Shown in pieces: positions 34,114 to 41,254 of a stretch of 64,000 nucleotides of DNA; position 1 is the stretch's first letter; each line of letters starts with the position of its first letter. The notes beneath the pieces are model-generated. The model saw only the letters and a list, made by a program, of their open reading frames with translations. It did not search any database and was not told the origin of the DNA. The translations under genes and the position numbers were made by a program. Origin of the DNA: a virus; the IMG/VR virus record IMGVR_UViG_3300032053_000039, positions 1-64,000 of that record. One strand, given 5' to 3'.

Positions 34114-34902
34114 TTACATCTTCTTATTTAAATCTTGCATTAAATCTCCAAGCCATATTGCGAAAGAATGTTCTGCTATTATTGCACTGGAATCTCCCCA
34201 AGTTATTTTCTCAAGCCCCCATTTTTTTGTATAAACATTCATATCACAATATCTTACCAAGCCATTGCAAGTATCATAAACCATAGCAATATGTTGATTA
34301 TTTCCTCCTAAATCAAGCATGATTATATCTCCTGATTTGATTTCCTGGATATTCTTTCTTATCTTAAGCTCTCCTCGTTCGGATAAGTTTTGTACTCTCC
34401 TTTTGAATGTAGAAATACCCTCTAATTCCATATTAGAACCCCATCCTCGAAAATACACGTAAACCGAACCTACACAATCTGCCTGTTTGCTTTTAGGATC
34501 TCCACTTAATGCATAGTTCCAATCTTTAAACATCCAGATCCATTTCATTAACTTTTCTTCAGGAGATGCTTGCACAAATCGATCATAAGATAATTTTAAA
34601 TCTGCAATCCTATTTAATGTATTAAACTTATTTCCAAATATATCCGAATTTGTATTGCTTGAATATTTCCATACAGTAGATATAACCGAAATACAAACAA
34701 TTACGGTTACAATAGCAATAAGAGAAAGCCAGTTTATATTTTTAATAGGATAATGTATGAATTGCCAAATCTTTGAGGGAAAATTCTTAAAAAAGTCTTT
34801 TATTTCTTTTTTAGAATCTTTCTGTTTGAGTTCTTTTAGAAGTACTTTCTTTTCTTCCGTATAAGAAGACTCGAAGCTATTTGATTGTTTCTCTGCTTCC
34901 AC
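34114..34902 (-). CDS. Membrane-anchored NlpC/P60-like peptidoglycan hydrolase, 262 aa
   Basis: A charged N-terminal cytoplasmic region (1-55) leads to one transmembrane helix (about 59-77, WLSLIAIVTVIVCISVISTVW), then an extracytoplasmic domain. That domain has ADC143VGSVYVYF and GDIIMLDLGGNNQH204IAMVYD, the Cys/His pair of the NlpC/P60 amidase fold. It could cut peptide cross-links during lysis, or act as a virion or superinfection factor. The Cys-His pairing is read by eye. Confidence 0.65.
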   Translation of the reverse strand: MEAEKQSNSFESSYTEEKKVLLKELKQKDSKKEIKDFFKNFPSKIWQFIHYPIKNINWLSLIAIVTVIVCISVISTVWKYSSNTNSDIFGNKFNTLNRIADLKLSYDRFVQASPEEKLMKWIWMFKDWNYALSGDPKSKQADCVGSVYVYFRGWGSNMELEGISTFKRRVQNLSERGELKIRKNIQEIKSGDIIMLDLGGNNQHIAMVYDTCNGLVRYCDMNVYTKKWGLEKITWGDSSAIIAEHSFAIWLGDLMQDLNKKM

Positions 34903-34970
34903 TGGAATACCCCCGGGGTATGAATATTTAGTAATACTTATTTTATTTTTATTTTAGGGAAAAGTATTAC

Positions 34971-34997
34971 TTAGTAAATGATAGAATCATTTACTAA
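34971..34997. other. Perfect 12-bp inverted repeat, 3-nt loop
   Basis: TTAGTAAATGAT / ATCATTTACTAA with loop AGA, in the 110-bp gap before the hydrolase gene. A second pair, AGTAATACTT and AAGTATTACT, lies immediately to its left (about 34929-34970). No U-run follows on the minus strand. Could be an operator or mRNA-end structure. Confidence 0.4.
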
Positions 34998-35012
34998 CGA
35001 TATTGAGATGGT

Positions 35013-35300
35013 TCATTTTGTATAGTTTAGTATAAATCGAATATGATCTTTATACACTCGTTGATTGTTAAGATCTTTTCCAAATACAGGGCCGTGAGTT
35101 TCTCTTTTTTTTCTTCCTCCAATCCACTCAGCGTCTACGAATGTGTAATAATCTCCTTCTAGTTTAAATAACTCTATATAACCTTTCTTACTACGGCTAT
35201 TAATATAGGTTTCTGCCTCAGATTTTGTATCACATCCCATAAAAGCATGATATGTCATATCTCTAGCAAGATAAATAGTTTTTGGTAAAGATCCCTTCAT
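35013..35300 (-). CDS. Hypothetical protein, 95 aa
   Basis: Contains TIYLARDMTYHAFMGCDTK and a basic stretch (WIGGRKKRETHGPV). ATG follows GGGAGGTTTATAT. It may be a small nucleic-acid-associated protein, but no family is recognised. Confidence 0.6.
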   Translation of the reverse strand: MKGSLPKTIYLARDMTYHAFMGCDTKSEAETYINSRSKKGYIELFKLEGDYYTFVDAEWIGGRKKRETHGPVFGKDLNNQRVYKDHIRFILNYTK

Positions 35301-35311
35301 ATAAACCTCCC

Positions 35312-35587
35312 TTAATCTTTTGCTTCTTCAGTCCTTTCTTCTCCATGATGTTCTTGATGACATTTTCGACACCAGATCTTACATTTAGCAGCCTCTTTCT
35401 TAAATTTTTCTGGAGACCAGGACCAAATTTTGTGACTTATTTTTTCATCTTTATCTTTATGATGCATTTCTAGGTTTTTCTTAGAACCGCACTTCTCGCA
35501 CTTTTTGTCTTTAAAGAAATCTCTTTTTTTCTTTTCAAGCCATTGTCGTTGATATTCTTGTTTATCTTCCAATTTTTTAAATGGCAC
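35312..35587 (-). CDS. Free-standing HNH endonuclease, 91 aa
   Basis: HNH pattern with zinc ligands: CEKCGSKKNLEMHHKDKDEK, then KIWSWSPEKFKKEAAKCKIWCRKCHQEHHGE. Such short genes are usually solo homing endonucleases or nicking enzymes. ATG is followed by a basic N-terminal helix. It sits 11 bp upstream of a gene of unknown role and adds to the HNH load of two inteins. Confidence 0.75.
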   Translation of the reverse strand: MPFKKLEDKQEYQRQWLEKKKRDFFKDKKCEKCGSKKNLEMHHKDKDEKISHKIWSWSPEKFKKEAAKCKIWCRKCHQEHHGEERTEEAKD

Positions 35588-35641
35588 AATTTCCTCCTAA
35601 CAGTATGTTGTTTTAATATCTAAAGAAAAATAATAATTTTA

Positions 35642-35917
35642 TTAATATAGAAAATCTTCAACAAATATGGGAGTTTGATCTCCCATATAGGAACCATCGA
35701 CGTTAAAATCAAAATATTCAATAGCTTCTTCAAGGCTCATATCCTTAGATAATATATCAATACATTTTGATTTGGAATATACTACTCTAAGAGTTTTTGT
35801 GCAAACTCCTATAATAGCAGGATTAAAGTTATCGGCAAATAGGAAAGTATCTTCTGGGAAGGACTCGATGATTAGATCTTGGACAGAGGTAGTATCCTTT
35901 TTATTGTATGTATTCAT
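35642..35917 (-). CDS. Hypothetical protein, 91 aa
   Basis: Acidic, with VQDLIIESFPEDTFLFADNF and a C-terminal VDGSYMGDQTPIFVEDFLY. The SD is weak. It is 11 bp downstream of the TGA-interrupted gene. Not recognised. Confidence 0.6.
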   Translation of the reverse strand: MNTYNKKDTTSVQDLIIESFPEDTFLFADNFNPAIIGVCTKTLRVVYSKSKCIDILSKDMSLEEAIEYFDFNVDGSYMGDQTPIFVEDFLY

Positions 35918-35928
35918 ATTAATATCTC

Positions 35929-36117
35929 TTATATCATATTTGGATAAAGCTGGTTCTTAGATCTACCAATTACAACGTGAAACTGTTCAATATCTGGAAC
36001 AAAGGAATGTTCATGAAATTTAAAATCATTAGAATTTTCTACAATAAGAACTCGGCTACAAATATCTGAACAGTATCAGACTTCTTTATAATTAGTAATG
36101 CTAAGAAGTCTATTCAT
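35929..36117 (-). pseudogene. Small gene interrupted by in-frame TGA
   Basis: An ATG at 36117 overlaps the upstream stop (ATGA) and encodes MNRLLSITNYKEV, then TGA at 36078-36076. The same frame continues for 48 codons to TAA at 35931-35929 with a normal-looking sequence (YCSDICSRVLIVENSNDF... GRSKNQLYPNMI). No alternative start lies close after the stop. It is either a nonsense-inactivated gene, a readthrough site or a sequence error. Confidence 0.5.
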
Positions 36118-36512
36118 TTTGTGACCGCATTTGCATTTAATTTCTTTTTCTCTTTTAGTTCTGGATAGAATATGATAATATCGTCGCCTAGTATAGATTT
36201 TTTTATTATTTTAGCGTTCCAGGTTTGGAAATTTGTAAGAGACTCAAGAGTTTTCCCGGCATTATCCACAGTTGTTGATAACTGTATCCATTGAATCTGA
36301 TCAGATGAGTAGGGTGTTCCGTTTATAACGACAGTGCTTTGAGATTGGCCTTGAAGATTAAGAGTATTTATACTTTTATCTATTTTCAATCCCCCACCCA
36401 AAATAAAATAAACATTAAGAGATATAGATACAAGTAAAAATAGTGTTATCGCAATAAATGCTGCTTTCGTAAATTTGTCTTTTATGAAATTTAAAAAATT
36501 GGTTCCTGGCAT
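36114..36512 (-). CDS. Single-pass membrane protein, 132 aa
   Basis: One N-terminal transmembrane helix (FIAITLFLLVSISLNVYFIL, about residues 19-38) is followed by an extracytoplasmic segment with a Gln/Ser-rich stretch (NLQGQSQSTVVING) and a Lys-rich end. The type II-like topology is inferred from positive residues before the helix. The phage role is unknown; spanin-, holin-like or superinfection functions cannot be separated. Confidence 0.65.
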   Translation of the reverse strand: MPGTNFLNFIKDKFTKAAFIAITLFLLVSISLNVYFILGGGLKIDKSINTLNLQGQSQSTVVINGTPYSSDQIQWIQLSTTVDNAGKTLESLTNFQTWNAKIIKKSILGDDIIIFYPELKEKKKLNANAVTK

Positions 36513-36752
36513 TCCTTTTTCCTATTATATAAATAATAATAAATATCCCCAAATAACTTAAGTCTATAAAACACAAATACCGTAATTTTTTGTAAATTTC
36601 TTATTTTTTATAACACAATGAGTCTTCTTCCGAGAAGAAGAGGATTCAAAATTAAAACGAAGACAATAAACTTATTATGTATAAAAATTTTTTAATAATA
36701 ATTAATACTACAATGCTTCATATAAGTTTTTTAATAAATTTCATAATATATA
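36513..36752. other. AT-rich intergenic stretch with degraded mini-ORF and small hairpin
   Basis: No complete gene is visible in these 240 bp. A minus frame at 36744-36652 reads MKFIKKLI, TGA (36720-36718), then SIVVLIIIKKFLYIISLLSSF and TAA, like a broken membrane mini-protein. A hairpin TCTTCTTC-CGA-GAAGAAGA lies at 36623-36641 with no U-run beyond it. Otherwise nothing is seen. Confidence 0.35.
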
Positions 36753-36992
36753 TTATTCATACTCAACAACAGCTTGTCTGCAAAAATCTATAAGTTGAAT
36801 ATATGTTTTAGTATCACAATTTTCTTTTCCAGTAAGATTATATTCAACTAATTTTAGATCTAGGCACTTTTTGAAATCTTCATTAATGTCTAAACATTTT
36901 TTCTTTGTAGGTTCTCGACAGATAAAGAATATTACAAACAATAGAAATAAACATAGAGCAATAGCAGCTCCTCTTTTAGCCCCCTTTTTCAT
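36753..36992 (-). CDS. Small single-pass membrane protein, 79 aa
   Basis: The start is placed at 36992 (GAGGTGTTATATG upstream gives a good SD) rather than the upstream in-frame ATG at 37004, which has no SD. An N-terminal KKGAKRG is followed by a transmembrane helix (AAIALCLFLLFVIFFIC) and a soluble tail with five cysteines. Unknown function; part of the membrane-protein island. Confidence 0.6.
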   Translation of the reverse strand: MKKGAKRGAAIALCLFLLFVIFFICREPTKKKCLDINEDFKKCLDLKLVEYNLTGKENCDTKTYIQLIDFCRQAVVEYE

Positions 36993-37126
36993 ATAACACC
37001 TCATATAGTTTAAATATAAATTTAGTTTTATATTTTATTTATACACTTTATTTCTATTTTCTTTATGTCTTTATCAATAGGGTATATCCAAGCGTAAAGA
37101 CTGAAGGAATATCCTTTATCTCTAGA

Positions 37127-37468
37127 CTAATCTTCTTCGGCTCTAAGTATTTTCCTATAAATAGATATCCTTGGAATTCTAAATCCATACACTAAGAAAC
37201 TATATGTTTTGCCTTTTTCTATTTTATCATATATTCCAAAATTAAATTTGTCGTTAGTTTTATCTGACTCTACAAAAATTTCTTTATCTGTTACTATTGT
37301 ATATGTTACTTCAAAATTCTTATTTTTTTCAATCGTATCTATTTTTTTATCTAACACTTTAGCAATAACAATATCTATAGCATTATAGTATATAACAGGA
37401 ACAATTGTAAAAAAATTAATAGATCCTACGAGCACAAATAGCAAAAAAGTCATTAATGCTAACTTCAT
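37127..37468 (-). CDS. Membrane-anchored protein, 113 aa, of a widespread phage type
   Basis: An N-terminal transmembrane or signal segment (LALMTFLLFVLVGSINFFTIV) is followed by a small beta domain: VTYTIVTDKEIFVESDKTND, then YDKIEKGKTYSFLVYGFRIP. This TDKE..F...Y..L..GKTY.F.VYG.R.P pattern recurs in many unrelated phage small membrane proteins (from memory, no name assigned). It stops at a TAG (37129-37127), and the same frame stays open for about 32 further codons to 37028. Confidence 0.65.
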   Translation of the reverse strand: MKLALMTFLLFVLVGSINFFTIVPVIYYNAIDIVIAKVLDKKIDTIEKNKNFEVTYTIVTDKEIFVESDKTNDKFNFGIYDKIEKGKTYSFLVYGFRIPRISIYRKILRAEED

Positions 37469-37543
37469 TAAAATATGATTCCTATAGTAGAATTTATTTT
37501 GAAAAGATATCTTTATTATAATAATACATAATTTTTATTTTTT

Positions 37544-37792
37544 TTAAGGTGTGTCTATACATTTAATTTTGTTTGCATTATTATCAAGCATGGGTATTCC
37601 TATAAGCTTCTCGGGCCAGGTATGATAATAATATCCCAAGATACATTTTACTTCGAATACCTCTTCAACATTAATTCCCCTTTGCCTAAATTCATTAAAT
37701 CTCCAATCAAGTACAATTGGAGCATCTTTCGTTGTTTTAACAAAGAGTATTAGAATAGTGATTATAGTTATCACTATTAAAAAATTTTTCAT
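37544..37792 (-). CDS. Small membrane-anchored protein, 82 aa
   Basis: Start placed at 37792, where GGGGGTCTAT precedes ATG; the in-frame ATG at 37804 lacks an SD. The N-terminus (KNFLIVITIITILILFV) is a transmembrane anchor, followed by a soluble domain (DWRFNEFRQRGINVEEVF) with two cysteines, in CILGYYYH and in CIDTP. Confidence 0.55.
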   Translation of the reverse strand: MKNFLIVITIITILILFVKTTKDAPIVLDWRFNEFRQRGINVEEVFEVKCILGYYYHTWPEKLIGIPMLDNNANKIKCIDTP

Positions 37793-37836
37793 ATAGACCC
37801 CCATTTATGAAAAAATTTTATGTTGTAAGATCTCGC

Positions 37837-38067
37837 TTAGTTCAGTCCAATTCTGTAAGTTCTTTTGTTTTTATTTATTTTTACTTTTCGATTTTGTTCT
37901 TCTTCTTCTATATCAAAAGTGCTATATTTAATATATCCAGCTATAATACCAAGTTCATCTATAGATGAATTTATTCGGCTCATAATATCGTTAATTAAAT
38001 CAAAGTCGTTTCTAGTATCTAATATTTTTATGTTCATTACTAAATTGGCATTGATCCTTTTTTCCAT
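37837..38067 (-). CDS. Hypothetical protein, 76 aa
   Basis: Start at 38067 (GGAGGATTTG before ATG) rather than 38079. It begins MEKRINANLVMNIKILD, has an acidic middle (YIKYSTFDIEEEEQNR) and a basic end (NKNKRTYRIGLN). Possibly a small alpha/beta regulator. Not recognised. Confidence 0.55.
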   Translation of the reverse strand: MEKRINANLVMNIKILDTRNDFDLINDIMSRINSSIDELGIIAGYIKYSTFDIEEEEQNRKVKINKNKRTYRIGLN

Positions 38068-38079
38068 CAAATCCTCCAT

Positions 38080-38517
38080 TTAATTATAAACAGTGTTTTT
38101 ATAGGATTCTATTAGTTCTTGAGATTTTTTTAATAATTCTATATTTGGTTCTTTTTTTTCTATAAAAAAATGCTTATAGACGAGTACAAATAGCTCTTTG
38201 TTTTCTACTATTCCTTTTATAACATATTTATATTTTTCTGTATCCTTTATAAATCGAGAGATATCCCAAATCCAAAATTTAAGAATCATATTGTTGTAAG
38301 GGATAAACATGTTACTAAGAAGATCATTTAATTCATAAGCAGAATCCTCGTCTTTAATACAAGCAATGATACTTCTTACGAATATATTACAATCAAATGA
38401 TATTTTTTCTTTAAAAACCCATTTTGTTCTAAAGGACAAAAACGATAGTGCTAAAGACAATGCTATAATTATCGAGATTATTATAACCATAACTATAGAG
38501 GCAACGTACAAATTCAT
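38080..38517 (-). CDS. Single-pass membrane protein, 145 aa
   Basis: One N-terminal transmembrane helix (VASIVMVIIISIIIALSLALSFLSF) precedes a helical, charged cytoplasmic-type domain containing RSIIACIKDEDSAYELND. No motif recognised. Part of the 36-40 kb island of membrane proteins. Confidence 0.6.
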   Translation of the reverse strand: MNLYVASIVMVIIISIIIALSLALSFLSFRTKWVFKEKISFDCNIFVRSIIACIKDEDSAYELNDLLSNMFIPYNNMILKFWIWDISRFIKDTEKYKYVIKGIVENKELFVLVYKHFFIEKKEPNIELLKKSQELIESYKNTVYN

Positions 38518-38519
38518 AA

Positions 38520-38714
38520 CTATTCTCCAATAAGTTTAAAATACAATTTAATCCTATCGGATTTACTCCATACATTATAATTACTATCTCTATTTAAAAT
38601 GTCATCAAAAAACCAATATATCCCATTTTTATCCTCTTGCGGAAAGAAGACCCCTTGCTTTAGCTGGGGGATGAATTTTCCGCTAATTTCTTTCAATTCC
38701 ATACATTGCATCAT
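38520..38714 (-). CDS. Hypothetical protein, 64 aa
   Basis: ATG at 38714 overlaps the upstream TGA as TGATG, so this start is preferred over the upstream GTG at 38723. The sequence contains IPQLKQGVFFPQEDKNGIYW and a basic end. Not recognised. Confidence 0.5.
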   Translation of the reverse strand: MMQCMELKEISGKFIPQLKQGVFFPQEDKNGIYWFFDDILNRDSNYNVWSKSDRIKLYFKLIGE

Positions 38715-38932
38715 CAAAAGCACTTCGATGAAAAAAAATATAATATGATAGCTAAGGTTACTATAATTAAAGTAGATAAACTTATTATCGCTGCAATTGC
38801 TGTAGCTAAGATACCCTTATCCTCTTTCCAGGCCAACCAAACTCCAATATTGGTTAATATAACTGCAGAGACTCCAAGAAATCCTAAGGATATGAGTAAA
38901 ACCCATATAAGTGATTTTATACTATTGCACAT
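38714..38932 (-). CDS. Two-helix membrane protein, 72 aa
   Basis: Two transmembrane segments (LIWVLLISLGFLGVSAVILT and ATAIAAIISLSTLIIVTLAI) separated by a short charged loop (LAWKEDKG). Size and topology are holin-like or resemble small immunity proteins, but no lysis partner is adjacent. Its start overlaps the 3' end of the upstream interrupted gene by about 8-11 bp. Confidence 0.6.
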   Translation of the reverse strand: MCNSIKSLIWVLLISLGFLGVSAVILTNIGVWLAWKEDKGILATAIAAIISLSTLIIVTLAIILYFFSSKCF

Positions 38933-39076
38933 AAGTTTCTATGGAAAGAGGCACAATACCTGTGTATGTACCTTCAATATTCGTAATTCTATATATTTCA
39001 AATTTGACCAATTCTTGTATCCTGATAATAGAATAATAAAAAAGCACATTATTACTATTTTAAGACAAAATTTCAT
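38922..39076 (-). pseudogene. Signal-peptide small gene with -1 frameshift at a T6 run
   Basis: ATG at 39076 follows AAGGAGCTATTAAA and overlaps the upstream stop as ATGA. The start frame gives a signal-like MKFCLKIVIMCFFIILLSG but continues into an unconvincing tail. The -1 frame entered at the TTTTTT run (39038-39043) encodes FEIYRITNIEGTYTG and IVPLSIETYVQ and ends by overlapping the next gene start. The interval is 155 nt (51 codons plus 2), consistent with one missing base or a -1 slip. Confidence 0.5.
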
Positions 39077-39354
39077 TTTAATAGCTCCTTAGTTTTTTTT
39101 AATTTATCTCTGAGCTGTTTAAGATCTTCTTCTGTTTTATTTATATTACAATTTAATATTTCTATTATCTGTTCTCGTGTTAGTATAGAAAAATTCATAT
39201 CATCCCCATAAATTGATATCTTGTCTCCAGAGTCAAATAGCATATTTATGGACTGTTTTGATGAAAACCCGACAGGTTCATTTGAAGTTTCTATAATTTT
39301 TTTACCTTTTAAGAAATTTGCTACATCGTCTGTTTTTATTTTGTTTGTTCTCAT
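39073..39354 (-). CDS. Hypothetical protein, 93 aa
   Basis: Basic N-terminus (MRTNKIKTDDVANFLKGKK), beta-prone centre (INMLFDSGDKISIYGDDMNF) and a C-terminal coiled coil (EEDLKQLRDKLKKTKELL). Its TGA overlaps the next gene's ATG. Not recognised. Confidence 0.55.
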   Translation of the reverse strand: MRTNKIKTDDVANFLKGKKIIETSNEPVGFSSKQSINMLFDSGDKISIYGDDMNFSILTREQIIEILNCNINKTEEDLKQLRDKLKKTKELLK

Positions 39355-39418
39355 TATTACACCCCCATATAATTTTACTTCATCGAGGGTTCATATTTTT
39401 ATTTTATTTTTTTTTTAT

Positions 39419-39456
39419 ATTCTTCGTCTTTCCTTCTATTCTTCGTCTTTCCTTCT
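39419..39456. repeat. 19-bp direct tandem duplication
   Basis: The unit ATTCTTCGTCTTTCCTTCT occurs twice back to back at 39419-39437 and 39438-39456. It lies across the 3' end of the gene starting at 39654 and duplicates its last codons (RRKDEE) beyond the stop. Confidence 0.8.
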
Positions 39457-39654
39457 ATCTATATATGATTCTGCCAAATGAATTATAGTATTCTCTAATT
39501 GCTTATCTGAAAAACTGAGTCCGGATAAAAGTCTATAAAATAACTCAAATAGTTCTTCTGTTGTAGAATCAATATCTAGTGTTGTTTCTACAACCTCACA
39601 ACTATCAATTTCACCACTAACGTTATTAGTCCCATCAATTCTCAGTTTTATCAT
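39436..39654 (-). CDS. Hypothetical acidic protein, 72 aa
   Basis: Contains VETTLDIDSTTEELFELFYR and a C-terminal helix (IIHLAESYIDRRKDEE). The C-terminal codons are part of the 19-bp duplication. ATG follows AAGGAGATTATTA. Not recognised. Confidence 0.6.
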   Translation of the reverse strand: MIKLRIDGTNNVSGEIDSCEVVETTLDIDSTTEELFELFYRLLSGLSFSDKQLENTIIHLAESYIDRRKDEE

Positions 39655-39690
39655 AATAATCTCCTTATTTCTTTTTAAGGTATTTATAAA

Positions 39691-39924
39691 CTAAACAGCA
39701 TATTCTTTTTTTATGATTGTAAGGAATTTGAGGAGGCCGTTTTCAGTTTTAAATTCCTGGAGAGTTCCATCTATATAAAAGTATGTCTCTACTTTTCCAA
39801 TATTACCACAAGGATTCTTATAAACTTTTATTTCCTTTTGAATATCCATAAAGTTATCTCTGTACACAGTAAGCCAATATCTTTTATGAAACAAATACCC
39901 AGTCTTTATCCAATTTGGTTTCAT
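39691..39924 (-). CDS. Hypothetical protein, 77 aa
   Basis: Basic, aromatic-rich (WIKTGYLFHKRYWLTVYRDN, ETYFYIDGTLQEFKTENG) and likely small alpha/beta. A GGGGGGTTATC lies before the ATG. Not recognised. Confidence 0.55.
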   Translation of the reverse strand: MKPNWIKTGYLFHKRYWLTVYRDNFMDIQKEIKVYKNPCGNIGKVETYFYIDGTLQEFKTENGLLKFLTIIKKEYAV

Positions 39925-40015
39925 GATAACCCCCCGATAATTATTCTGTTAGACTTCCTTTTTTAATTTATATTTATTAGGTAACAAAATCTATTAATAA
40001 CTTACAAAAACTCCT

Positions 40016-40168
40016 TTATTTGGAATATTTTTTAACTAAATCTTTGACTGCTTTTCGAATAAGATCTGCGACAGTAACAGTATATCCATGCTTTTCTTGT
40101 TCATCTTTAGCTAATTTTTCAAGAGAGTCTTTGTCTTTCTTATCTATTCTGAAATTAAGCTGCTCCAT
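40016..40168 (-). CDS. Ribbon-helix-helix regulator, 50 aa
   Basis: ATG at 40168 after AAAAGGAGTTTCTC. MEQLNFRIDKKDKDSLEKLA then YTVTVADLIRKAVKDLVKKY is a strand-helix-helix fold of the CopG type. A TTGACT-N16-TATACA promoter precedes it. Likely an autoregulated repressor of the nearby small-gene island. Confidence 0.75.
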   Translation of the reverse strand: MEQLNFRIDKKDKDSLEKLAKDEQEKHGYTVTVADLIRKAVKDLVKKYSK

Positions 40169-40210
40169 GAGAAACTCCTTTTAAACTATATTATAACAGG
40201 AAATACCTTA

Positions 40211-40238
40211 TGTATAATACGACATAACAATTAGTCAA
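40211..40238 (-). promoter_or_regulatory. Sigma70-like promoter with palindromic core
   Basis: Minus strand TTGACT (40238-40233), 16-bp spacer, TATACA (40216-40211). The spacer/-10 boundary contains the palindrome GTATTATAC. Serves the ribbon-helix-helix gene at 40168. Confidence 0.6.
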
Positions 40239-40261
40239 TAATATTAGTATAACCTTTTAAT

Positions 40262-40411
40262 TATTTTTTGAAAATTAGGAAATACAAGTGTATATTATTT
40301 TTTCTTTTTATATCTATCTAAAATTCGTTCTTGGTAATTTTGACGAACGATTCTATCCGGATCTTGCTTCCGAAATAAAAAATTCAATAATCCCATAAAG
40401 AATTTTTTCAT
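40262..40411 (-). CDS. Small basic protein, 49 aa
   Basis: ATG at 40411, TAA at 40264-40262. It begins with an amphipathic helix MKKFFMGLLNFLFRKQDPD and ends in a Lys-rich and Phe/Leu stretch. A sigma70-like promoter is 33 bp upstream. Possibly membrane-active, but there is no known family. Translation is supported by the promoter and an open frame only. Confidence 0.4.
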
Positions 40412-40443
40412 TGTTATTCACACCAGATTAAATTTTTTTATAC

Positions 40444-40472
40444 ATTATCAGTACATCAGGAAACTTAGTCAA
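40444..40472 (-). promoter_or_regulatory. Sigma70-like promoter
   Basis: Minus strand TTGACT (40472-40467), 17-bp spacer, GATAAT (40449-40444). Located before the 49-residue gene. Confidence 0.5.
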
Positions 40473-40485
40473 TTTAAGCAACTTG

Positions 40486-40680
40486 TCAAATATTTTTTAA
40501 ATACATTGATTTTCGTGTAAGGGATTGATCTCTATTTTTTAGTTCTAGAGTTTGTTTGCTTTTAATAATGTAAAGGCATCTCTTGCAGGTTACTTTGTCG
40601 ATATTAGATGAATTCTTACTTCCATAACCAGAGTAACCGCAAATAGACAGTCCCCCATCTCTCTTGTAATGAATTGCCAT
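40486..40680 (-). CDS. Small zinc-binding phage protein, 64 aa
   Basis: Begins MAIHYKRDGGLSICGYSGYG and continues IDKVTCKRCLYIIK. This H...C...CxxC layout recurs in many small phage proteins as a zinc knuckle (from memory). The tail is basic. Function unknown. Confidence 0.6.
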   Translation of the reverse strand: MAIHYKRDGGLSICGYSGYGSKNSSNIDKVTCKRCLYIIKSKQTLELKNRDQSLTRKSMYLKNI

Positions 40681-40698
40681 AACAACCTCATCTTAATA

Positions 40699-40887
40699 TT
40701 ATCTGTTTTTATCTTTGATTTTTGAAGTCTGCTTGCCTTGCTTTTGTATATATATTTTAAGGCAATTCTTTAGTATCCAGTTTACAGACCTATCAAGTTT
40801 CATGGACATCTTTGCTAATTCTACTATATCTTCCTTAGGAAGTTCTATGCTAACTTCCACTTTATCATCACCTCCATTCATAATCAT
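40699..40887 (-). CDS. Ribbon-helix-helix regulator, 53-62 aa
   Basis: KVEVSIELPKEDIVELAKMS then LDRSVNWILKNCLKIYIQK is a CopG-type fold. Two starts are possible: ATG at 40887 with little SD, or GTG at 40860 preceded by GGAGGTGAT, an extended match to the 16S anti-SD 10 nt upstream. The GTG start gives 53 residues and begins exactly at the beta strand, so it is favoured. Confidence 0.65.
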   Translation of the reverse strand: MIMNGGDDKVEVSIELPKEDIVELAKMSMKLDRSVNWILKNCLKIYIQKQGKQTSKIKDKNR

Positions 40888-40889
40888 TA

Positions 40890-41210
40890 TTAGTGCATAT
40901 CGGTTTTATCGTTTATTATTCTATCAGAAAGATTTTTAAATAACCATAACTCTGCATCCTCTCGAGAACTAAAACTTTTAGGATGAATATAATAAAGATA
41001 GTTATAAGAATCTTTCATAGCAACAGGACACTTAGAGTTATCACAAGCACATTCTATAGATTCTCTATCATTAATGATATCTGTAATAAATATGAGATTG
41101 TATCCATTGGGAACAAGTCCATACTGTTCATGAACAAGTGGTTCTATTATCTCAATAGACACTATCCTCTCTGTATTAATAAAAACTCCGTTACCTAAAT
41201 TGAGAAGCAC
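40890..41210 (-). CDS. Hypothetical protein, 106 aa
   Basis: Contains LGNGVFINTERIVSIEIIEP, a start common in small phage and plasmid proteins of unknown function. ECACDNSKC follows as a possible metal site, with a C-terminal helix (REDAELWLFKNLSDRI). Role unknown. Confidence 0.6.
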   Translation of the reverse strand: MLLNLGNGVFINTERIVSIEIIEPLVHEQYGLVPNGYNLIFITDIINDRESIECACDNSKCPVAMKDSYNYLYYIHPKSFSSREDAELWLFKNLSDRIINDKTDMH

Positions 41211-41254
41211 CTCTATGCCCCTTATTTATAATATTGCTATATACTTCTCTATAT

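Noticed and set aside
35929-37129. Whole-genome TGA or TAG recoding
   Set aside because: Conserved proteins end correctly at TGA (41681) and TAG (3949), and ATGA overlaps are common, so the standard code is used.
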